A DNA stretch of 14,834 bases from positions 1 to 14,834 of the forward strand of contig JAJYMD010000057.1 in NCBI GenBank assembly GCA_021787255.1, in the 5' to 3' direction. Source of the DNA: Actinomycetes bacterium. Its GTDB lineage: Bacteria; Actinomycetota; Acidimicrobiia; Acidimicrobiales; RAAP-2. Positions 7,119 through 13,024 of this stretch are shown here, in pieces (within the stretch, counting starts at the first letter, position 1; every line of letters begins with the position of its first letter). The translations under genes were made by a program, and so were the position numbers. The notes under the pieces were generated by a model. The model did no database searches. It was not told the origin of the DNA and worked only from the letters and a program-made list of their open reading frames with translations.

Positions 7119-8725
7119 GCATGGATCGTCCGCGTCGCTACCACGCCGCGGTGTGGGACGAGCCCCTCGTCCACGAGATCGGCCACCCCGGCCGCCGGGG
7201 CGTGGTCGTCCCCGAGGTCGAGCCCGACGTTGCCGCCGTTGCAGGGGACGCCGCCGAACTGGTCGCGCCAGCTGCACGCCGGCGCAGACCTCCTTCGCTC
7301 CCCGAGCTGAGCGAGTGGGAGGTCCTGCGCCATTACCTTCACCTATCCCAACAGACGCTCGGGATGATGGGCATCAGCCTCTTCGGCACCTGCACGATGA
7401 AGTACAACCCCGCGCTCTCAGAGAGCTTGATCTCCCTCCCCCAGGTACGCGAGGTGCACCCCCTGCAGCACGAAGAGACGATGCAGGGGCTCTTGGAGAT
7501 CGTGTACCGGCTCGACCTCGCCCTCCGTGAGCTTTCGGGGATGGACCGCTTCGTGTTCCAGCCCGGCGGCGGTGCCGACGCGGCGTGGCTCCACGCCTGC
7601 ATCACGCGCGCCTACCACGCGGCGCGCGGCGAGCTCGCCCAGCGCAACGAGATCGTCACCACCATCCAAGCCCACCCCTGCAACTCGGCGACTGCCGCGG
7701 CCGCCGGGTTCAAGGTGGTCACCCTTCCGCTCGAAGAGAACGGGCGCGCCTCGCTGGACGCGCTGCGGGCGGCGGTCTCCGAGCGCACCGCGGCGCTCAT
7801 GGTGAACAACCCCGACGACATGGGCATCTACAACCCGGACATCGCCGAATGGGTCCAGACCGTCCATGCCGCCGGCGGCCTCTGCTTCTACGACCATGCC
7901 AACTTCAATGGCGTCATGGGCAAGCTGCGCGCGGGTGAGCTCGGGTTCGACGCGTGCATGTTCATGCTGCACAAGACCTTCGGGGCACCCAAGGGCAACG
8001 GCCCCGCCGTCGGCGCCTACGGGTGCACCGAGCGCCTCGCGCCCTACCTCCCCGGCCCGCTCGTCGAGCCGGTCGGCCTCGACGGTGACCTCGACCCGTC
8101 GCGCGGCGGCACAGAGGACCTGCCCGGCTTCGGGAGGGACGGGGTGCGGTTCCGCCTGGTCGAGCCGGAAGCCGGCGTGGGACGCGTCCGCGAGTACCTC
8201 GGCAACCTCCCCCAGGTGCTGAAGGCCTACGCGTGGGTGCGCGCCATGGGAGCGGAGGGCATCGACGAGGCCTCGGACCTCTCGGTGCTCATGAGCAACT
8301 ACGTCGACGCGCGCCTGCGGTCGATCCGCGGGGTCACGCGCTCGAACCCCGAGGTCGGCGCGTACCGCATGGAGATGTGCCGCTACAGCCTGGAGACGCT
8401 CACCCAGGAAACCGGCGTCCGTGCGGTCGACGTGCAGAACCGCATGACGGACTTCGGCATCGACGCCTTCTGGCTCAGCCACGAGCCGTGGATCGTGCCC
8501 GAGCCGTTCACCCCCGAGGTGGGGGAGCTGTGGTCCAAAGAGGACGTCGACGAGTGGATCGACGTGCTCGCCCTCGTGTGCGCAGAGGCCTACGAGCACC
8601 CCGAGGTGGTCCGGACGGCTCCGCACCGCCAGGTCACCCACCGGATCGACACCGGGCCCCTGGACGACCCGGCACGCTGGGCGACCACCTGGCGCGCGTA
8701 CCGCGCCAAGCACCGGATGCCATGA
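7115..8725 (+). CDS. Divergent glycine dehydrogenase (P-protein) subunit 2-like, GcvPB-like
   Basis: A 536-residue homologue of the PLP-binding half of glycine decarboxylase. Conserved hallmarks are PLVHEIGHPGRRG near the N-terminus, LSEWEVLRHYLHLSQ, FGTCTMKYNP, HPLQHEETMQG, LMVNNPDDMGIYNP, the YDHANFN strand and MLHKTF with the Schiff-base Lys287. Several near-invariant glycine-decarboxylase motifs differ. AHGTNPASA becomes AHPCNSATA (His187 kept), LQPAAGAHGE becomes FQPGGGADAA, and TPHGGGGPG becomes APKGNGPAV, so the usual His is Lys293. The ATG overlaps the GcvPA-like stop (ATGA) behind a purine-rich GAGGAG 8 nt upstream. Its own stop overlaps the oxidoreductase start in a second ATGA. PLP chemistry is very likely to survive; the altered pocket argues for a substrate or acceptor other than glycine and H-protein lipoate. 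Confidence 0.87.
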   Translation: MSMDRPRRYHAAVWDEPLVHEIGHPGRRGVVVPEVEPDVAAVAGDAAELVAPAARRRRPPSLPELSEWEVLRHYLHLSQQTLGMMGISLFGTCTMKYNPALSESLISLPQVREVHPLQHEETMQGLLEIVYRLDLALRELSGMDRFVFQPGGGADAAWLHACITRAYHAARGELAQRNEIVTTIQAHPCNSATAAAAGFKVVTLPLEENGRASLDALRAAVSERTAALMVNNPDDMGIYNPDIAEWVQTVHAAGGLCFYDHANFNGVMGKLRAGELGFDACMFMLHKTFGAPKGNGPAVGAYGCTERLAPYLPGPLVEPVGLDGDLDPSRGGTEDLPGFGRDGVRFRLVEPEAGVGRVREYLGNLPQVLKAYAWVRAMGAEGIDEASDLSVLMSNYVDARLRSIRGVTRSNPEVGAYRMEMCRYSLETLTQETGVRAVDVQNRMTDFGIDAFWLSHEPWIVPEPFTPEVGELWSKEDVDEWIDVLALVCAEAYEHPEVVRTAPHRQVTHRIDTGPLDDPARWATTWRAYRAKHRMP

Positions 8726-10584
8726 GCCGGCCGACGCCGCCGCGCCGTCCGACCCCGCCCGATGGCTGCAGCGACGCCACGCCGCCGGGAGGGGTGCGCA
8801 TCACGAAGCCCGGCATCCCTCCAGCACCCACGGACACCACGATCACCTACGCGGGCGAGGTGCTCCACGCGCGTGCCGGCGAGAGCATCGCGGCGGCCTT
8901 GGTCGCTGCGGGCCGGCTCGCGTGCCGCACCACCCGCACCGGCAGGAGCCGGGGGATCTTCTGCGGCATGGGCGTGTGCAGCGAGTGCGCGATCAGCGTC
9001 GACGGCCGCGGCGGCCGGCTCGCGTGCATGGAGGAGGTCGTCGAGGGGCTCGAACTGACGCCGGACCCCCCGACGCGTGCTCCGGATCTGGCGGGCCTCG
9101 GGCTCCCCGAGGTTCCCGAAGAGGAGCTCGCTGCCGAGCTCGTGGTCGTCGGGGGCGGCCCTGCGGGGATGGCGGCCGCGCTCGAGGCCTCGGGAGCCGG
9201 CGCGGACGTCGCGCTCGTCGACAACCGCCACGGCGTAGGCGGCCAGTACTTCAAGCAGCCGGCGAACGGCTTCGACCTCGACGAGACCGCGCTCGACGCG
9301 CAGTACCGCACGGGGCGCGAGCTCCTCGCGCGCCTGGCGGCGTCCTCGGTGCGCGTGCTGCGCGAGACCCGGGTGTGGGCCTCGAGCGGCCCTACCCGGC
9401 TCTTCGCGGTCTCACCCGCTCGTCGCTACGTGCTCGGGGCACGGCGCCTCGTGCTGGCGACCGGCGCCTTCGAACGCGGCGTCCCGTTCCCCGGCTGGAC
9501 GCTCCCGGGGGTGATGACCACGGGCGCGGCTCAGACGCTGTTGCGCTCCTATCTGGTCGCGCCCGGACGCCGGGTGCTCGTCTCGGGGAACGGGCCGCTC
9601 AACCTCCAGGTCGCCGCCGAGCTCCACGCGGCCGGGGTCGACGTGGTGGCCGTGACCGAGACCGCGTCGCTCTTCCGGCCTGCGGCCGCGCTGCACCTCG
9701 CCGGGCTTGCGGCATCCTCGCCACGACATTCCCTGCAAGGGCTCGGGTACCTGCGCGAGCTGGCTCGCGTGCCCCTGCTCCCCCGCTCCTCGGTCGTGGC
9801 GGCGGGTGGCACAGCGCGCGTCGAGTGGGCAGAGGTGGCGCGCCTCGACGCGAGCGGGCGACCGATCGAGGGGACCCGGCGGCGGCTCTCGGTGGACACC
9901 GTCTGCCTCGGCTACGGGTTCGTCCCCTCTGTCGAGCTCGCGAGGATGCTCGGGTGCGACCAGTCCCTGGACCCGAGGAGCGGCGCGCTCACGATCGTGC
10001 GCGACCCTCGGGGCAGGACGTCGGTCGAGGGGGTGTGGAGCGCTGGGGACGGCGGGCGGATCGGCGGGGCACAGGTGGCCCAGGCGATGGGCGCGCTCGC
10101 CGGGCTCGATGCCGCACGCTCCATCGGCCACGTCACCTCGGGCACCGAGGAGCGTGAACGGCACCTCGTCCGAACGATCGCCCGCCACGAGCGCTTCCAA
10201 CGCTCCCTGTGGCGCCTCTTCGACGGCCCGAAGCTCGTGGACCAGCTCGCGGACCCCGGCACGATCGTGTGCCGCTGCGAGGAGGTCACCATGGGCCAGC
10301 TGCTCGCGGCCGTGGCACCCTGGAGCGCCGGAGCCGGCGCGCTGAAACGGACCACCCGAGCCGGGATGGGCAAGTGCCAGGGCCGCTACTGCGGACCGGT
10401 CGTCGCAGAGGTTGCACGGCGCGTCTCGGGCGAGGACCCGGGCGTACGTTCGGGCTTCGCGCCCCAGCCACCGTGCCTGCCGACTCCACTGGCCATGCTG
10501 GCAACCCCCCCCGGAGTGGCCACCGACGACATCGCGGGGGCGCCAGGAGCCCTGCGCAGCACCCTCAGCCCGCCGATGCCTTGA
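8722..10584 (+). CDS. Fused [2Fe-2S]/FAD/BFD-type oxidoreductase (HcnA-HcnB/SoxA-like)
   Basis: A 620-residue three-part redox protein. An N-terminal Fer2_4 domain (about residues 30-115) has cluster cysteines Cys81, Cys86, Cys89 and Cys102 in FCGMGVCSEC and LACM. A pyridine-nucleotide-disulphide-type FAD fold follows, with VGGGPAGMAAA (Gly144-Gly149), the second dinucleotide motif SGNGPLN (288-294) and the FAD-closing WSAGDGGRIGGAQ. The C-terminus is a BFD-like [2Fe-2S] domain with Cys517, Cys519, Cys552 and Cys557. This equals a fusion of the gamma and alpha subunits of HcnABC/opine/D-hydroxyproline dehydrogenase complexes, or SoxA without its GcvT domain. The DAO-type catalytic beta subunit is not in the window. 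The ATG overlaps the GcvPB-like stop, so the start is well supported and synthesis is coupled. It probably accepts electrons from an amine oxidation in the same pathway. Confidence 0.9.
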   Translation: MSRPTPPRRPTPPDGCSDATPPGGVRITKPGIPPAPTDTTITYAGEVLHARAGESIAAALVAAGRLACRTTRTGRSRGIFCGMGVCSECAISVDGRGGRLACMEEVVEGLELTPDPPTRAPDLAGLGLPEVPEEELAAELVVVGGGPAGMAAALEASGAGADVALVDNRHGVGGQYFKQPANGFDLDETALDAQYRTGRELLARLAASSVRVLRETRVWASSGPTRLFAVSPARRYVLGARRLVLATGAFERGVPFPGWTLPGVMTTGAAQTLLRSYLVAPGRRVLVSGNGPLNLQVAAELHAAGVDVVAVTETASLFRPAAALHLAGLAASSPRHSLQGLGYLRELARVPLLPRSSVVAAGGTARVEWAEVARLDASGRPIEGTRRRLSVDTVCLGYGFVPSVELARMLGCDQSLDPRSGALTIVRDPRGRTSVEGVWSAGDGGRIGGAQVAQAMGALAGLDAARSIGHVTSGTEERERHLVRTIARHERFQRSLWRLFDGPKLVDQLADPGTIVCRCEEVTMGQLLAAVAPWSAGAGALKRTTRAGMGKCQGRYCGPVVAEVARRVSGEDPGVRSGFAPQPPCLPTPLAMLATPPGVATDDIAGAPGALRSTLSPPMP

Positions 10585-11506
10585 GCTGCACCGAGACCCG
10601 GACCTCTTCTTCGATCTGCACGACGACCTCACGCAGCGCGGGGAGGAACTCCTCTACGAAGACCGTTGGGCTCGCCCGCAGCGAGTAGGCGCTGACGTTC
10701 ATCGCGGCGACCACCGCCGCCGCCGCGTCGTGGACCGGGACGGCGATGGCGCCAAGGCCGTCCTCGAGCTCCTGATCGAGGAACGCGTACCCCTGCTCCC
10801 GCACGTCACGAAGGATCTTCCCCATCGTCACCGGGTCGGTGACGGTCCTCTCGGTGCGACGCTCGAGGACGACGGACTCGAGGTAGGCGTCGATCTCCTC
10901 GTCGCTTCGCTGGGCGAGCAGCACCCGTCCGAGCGACGTGCAGTAGGCAGGGTCCCTCCCGCCGATCGGCACGTTGATGGTCATGACCCGGCGCGGGACG
11001 ACGTTCGCGACGTAGACGATGTCATCGGCGTCGAGGACGGCCGCAGAGACGGACTCCTGCACCTTGGCCGAGAGCTCCTCCATGTAGGGTCGGGCGATCT
11101 CCGGGAAGGTCAGCCCCGACAGGTAGCCGTAGCCGAGCTCCAAGATGCGCGGCCGTAGCGAGAAGGACCGCCCCTCGTTGCGCACGTAGCCCAGCTCGAC
11201 CAAGGTGAGGAGGAACCGCCGCGCGACCGCGCGGGTGAGCCCGGTTGCCTGCGCGACGTCGGTGACGCTCATGTGCGTGCGGTCCGGCTCGAAGGCGCGG
11301 ATCACCGCGAAGCCACGCTCGAGCGACTGCACGAACTCCACCCGTCGTGCGGCACCCTCGCCCGACACGCCGCGAGACGCACTCGTGGCCGGGCCCGTCC
11401 GCGTCGCGCCGGCTTCGCTCCCCCGTCGCCTGCCCCGAGCACCCTGGCGGCTCGACGACGCCATCGACTTCGGCTCACTTGGCGCCCGGACCTTTGATGG
11501 CATCAC
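10565..11506 (-). CDS. IclR-family transcriptional regulator
   Basis: A DNA-binding regulator with the N-terminal winged helix-turn-helix of IclR proteins: VQSLERGFAVIRAF leads into MSVTDVAQATGLTRAVARRFL (about residues 59-100). The C-terminal effector-binding domain shows GRDPAYCTSLGRVLLA, VTDPVTMGKILRDVREQGYA and LEDGLGAIAVPV. The pattern is closest to the PcaR/PobR-like branch that senses small organic acids. The longest frame begins at GTG 11506 (then ATG 11503) but no ribosome binding site precedes it. The first ~57 residues are Arg/Ser/Gly-rich and unlike the family, so an internal start such as ATG 11464 is possible. It lies 97 nt downstream of the M24 gene on the same strand. Its end overlaps the convergent oxidoreductase by 20 bp. 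It is the only regulator seen and may control the neighbouring catabolic genes. Confidence 0.92.
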   Translation of the reverse strand: MMPSKVRAPSEPKSMASSSRQGARGRRRGSEAGATRTGPATSASRGVSGEGAARRVEFVQSLERGFAVIRAFEPDRTHMSVTDVAQATGLTRAVARRFLLTLVELGYVRNEGRSFSLRPRILELGYGYLSGLTFPEIARPYMEELSAKVQESVSAAVLDADDIVYVANVVPRRVMTINVPIGGRDPAYCTSLGRVLLAQRSDEEIDAYLESVVLERRTERTVTDPVTMGKILRDVREQGYAFLDQELEDGLGAIAVPVHDAAAAVVAAMNVSAYSLRASPTVFVEEFLPALREVVVQIEEEVRVSVQLKASAG

Positions 11507-11603
11507 TGGTGAACGGCGATGATCGCCCGTACCGCCTCCTTGCTCTCGACAGCTCTGGAACGTGCCGACCTGGCGCGCGGCCGACAGCGAGCTCGACGTC
11601 GCG

Positions 11604-12737
11604 TCAGCCGTTGGCGACCAGGGTGACAGGATACTCGTTCAGCTTCCGACCTCCCGATGGCTCGCAGACCACCACGTCTTCCACGCGCACCCCGTAGTGC
11701 CCCGGACGGAACACCGACGGCTCGACGGTGAAGGTCATGCCTGCCTCGAGCGGCGTGTGGTCCTCCTCGGAGATGAACGGCCGCTCGTGGACGTCGAGCC
11801 CGATGCAGTGGCCCGTGCGGTGCCGGAACCACTCGCCGAGCCCGGCGTCGACGATGACCCTCCGGGTCTCGGCGTGCACTCTCGACGCCGGTACGCCCGG
11901 GCGCACGGCCGCGATGCCCGCGGCCTGCGCGGCCATCACCACCTCGTAGACCCGCTCGTACTCCGCCGAGGGGGTGCCGACGTGGACGGTCCGCCCGAAG
12001 TCCGAGCAGTAACCGTCCACGACCGCGCCGAAATCGAAGGAGACGCCCATGCCCGCCACGAGCTCGCCGGCCGAGAGGCGCACGGTCGCGTCGCGTTCGC
12101 TCGCCGCACCCATGCTGAAGACGCCCGTGTCGAACGAGGGCGTCGGGGAGCCCAGCGTGCGCATGTGGAAGTCCACGTCGCGGGCGAGCTCGAGCTCGGT
12201 CGTCCCCGCTCGTACGGACGGGCTCACGACAGCGAGCGTCTCGTCCACGATGCGGCACGCCTTGGTCATTGCCTCCAGCTCCTCGGGGGACTTGACGCGG
12301 CGCATCGGGTTCACCAAGCGATCCGCGCTCACCAGCTCGCACGACCCCAACATGCCGAGGAGGGCGGTCACGGTGTCTCCCCACGTGCGAGCCCCGATCG
12401 CCAGCTTGCCCACGGTGCCGAAGGACTTCGTGACCCGCCGGAAGATCTCCCTGCCGTCGTCGGTCTCCGCCACGACCGTCACGTCTCCCGTGAGCCCGTC
12501 TGGGGTGTCGAAGGCGACCACCATGCGTGGGAGGACGAACGTGGGCTCGTGACCGGGGGCGAGGAAGCAGCCGGTCACCCAGCTGTGCGCGTACTCGATG
12601 TTGCCGAAGGCCGGAGCCCGCCGCTTGAAACCCGTCAGGTACTCGAGGTCTCCCGAGGGGGGGAGGAACACGAGGTCGACCCCCAGCTCGCCCATCCTCT
12701 CGAACAGGATCTTGCGTCGGGTCTCGTAGTCGAACAT
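11604..12737 (-). CDS. M24-family metallohydrolase (Xaa-Pro peptidase/creatinase-like)
   Basis: A 377-residue pita-bread-fold enzyme with an N-terminal creatinase-type domain (about 1-145) and a C-terminal M24 catalytic domain. All five metal ligands can be placed: Asp235 and Asp246 in FDFGAVVDGYCSDFGRT, His310 in RTGHCIGLDVHE, Glu339 in FTVEPSVF and Glu353 in VRVEDVVV. An active dinuclear metallopeptidase is therefore expected, cleaving X-Pro bonds in dipeptides or at peptide N-termini. Some M24 proteins instead hydrolyse small amidines or amides (creatinase, DMSP lyase DddP), so the substrate is open. Ligand retention favours a peptidase. The start ATG has AAGGAGG ending only 3 nt upstream. 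A promoter and a repeat-containing leader precede the gene, and the IclR regulator follows in the same direction. No signal peptide is seen, so it is cytosolic. Confidence 0.9.
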   Translation of the reverse strand: MFDYETRRKILFERMGELGVDLVFLPPSGDLEYLTGFKRRAPAFGNIEYAHSWVTGCFLAPGHEPTFVLPRMVVAFDTPDGLTGDVTVVAETDDGREIFRRVTKSFGTVGKLAIGARTWGDTVTALLGMLGSCELVSADRLVNPMRRVKSPEELEAMTKACRIVDETLAVVSPSVRAGTTELELARDVDFHMRTLGSPTPSFDTGVFSMGAASERDATVRLSAGELVAGMGVSFDFGAVVDGYCSDFGRTVHVGTPSAEYERVYEVVMAAQAAGIAAVRPGVPASRVHAETRRVIVDAGLGEWFRHRTGHCIGLDVHERPFISEEDHTPLEAGMTFTVEPSVFRPGHYGVRVEDVVVCEPSGGRKLNEYPVTLVANG

Positions 12738-12760
12738 GGTCCTCCTTCACTCTTCACTGT

Positions 12761-12852
12761 CGGCCCCGGGCACTTCTCCGTCGGTCCGGGCACTTCTCCG
12801 TCGGTCCGGGCACTTCTCCGTCGGCCCGGGCACTTCTCCGTCGGCCCGGGCA
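12761..12852 (-). repeat. 20-bp tandem direct-repeat array in the M24 leader
   Basis: Four head-to-tail copies of a 20-bp unit, CACTTCTCCGTCGGYCCGGG in plus-strand sense, run through 12771-12850. The only variation is Y = T, T, C, C. A partial unit stands at each end (CGGCCCCGGG at 12761-12770; CA at 12851-12852). Each junction with C contains the palindrome GCCCGGGC, so neighbouring units can pair as hairpins in the transcript. The array lies between the predicted M24 promoter and its start codon, so it should be transcribed as 5' leader. It has no unique spacers and is not CRISPR. Confidence 0.9.
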
Positions 12853-12878
12853 ACCGGTCGATGCGTCCCTCCCGCCCG

Positions 12879-12907
12879 ATCGTAGGGACGGCTCGTGTGT
12901 TCGTCAA
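12879..12907 (-). promoter_or_regulatory. Sigma70-type promoter for the M24-IclR unit
   Basis: On the minus strand TTGACG (12902-12907) is separated by exactly 17 bp from TACGAT (12879-12884). These match -35 and -10 consensus hexamers well. Transcription would start near 12872 and give a leader of roughly 135 nt containing the whole 20-bp repeat array before the M24 start at 12737. Confidence 0.6.
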
Positions 12908-13018
12908 TCGGCGATACGTGCACATTGCGAACACTTCCCGGACGAGCGAGGTGCCCCGCGGCCCACCGCCAAGCTCCACGAGCCGGCGTGCCCCCGGGGT
13001 CGGGGACGCCGCGTTCTC

Positions 13019-13024
13019 TAGCAT
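13019..13024 (+). promoter_or_regulatory. Possible -10 element for a leaderless S9 peptidase transcript
   Basis: TAGCAT fits the TANNNT -10 pattern common in actinobacteria and lies 7 nt before the ATG at 13032. No -35 and no Shine-Dalgarno site are visible. If used, transcription would begin at that ATG, three codons after the first in-frame ATG at 13023. Confidence 0.3.

Noticed and set aside
5385..7277. 630-codon minus-strand frame opposite the GcvPA-like gene
   Set aside because: Shadow frame spanning two genes and an intergenic gap, with Arg/Asp/Glu-rich composition and no family motif.
8233..8721. N-terminal extension of the oxidoreductase from an earlier in-frame start
   Set aside because: This stretch is the shadow of the GcvPB-like gene (Arg/Gly-rich). 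The ATG at 8722 with the ATGA overlap directly precedes the ferredoxin-like domain.
11507..11603. Intrinsic terminator or operator between the M24 and IclR genes
   Set aside because: No stable hairpin followed by a T-run and no convincing palindrome could be identified in these 97 bases.
12761..12852. CRISPR array
   Set aside because: Units are directly adjacent without unique spacers, far too short for CRISPR, and no cas gene is present.
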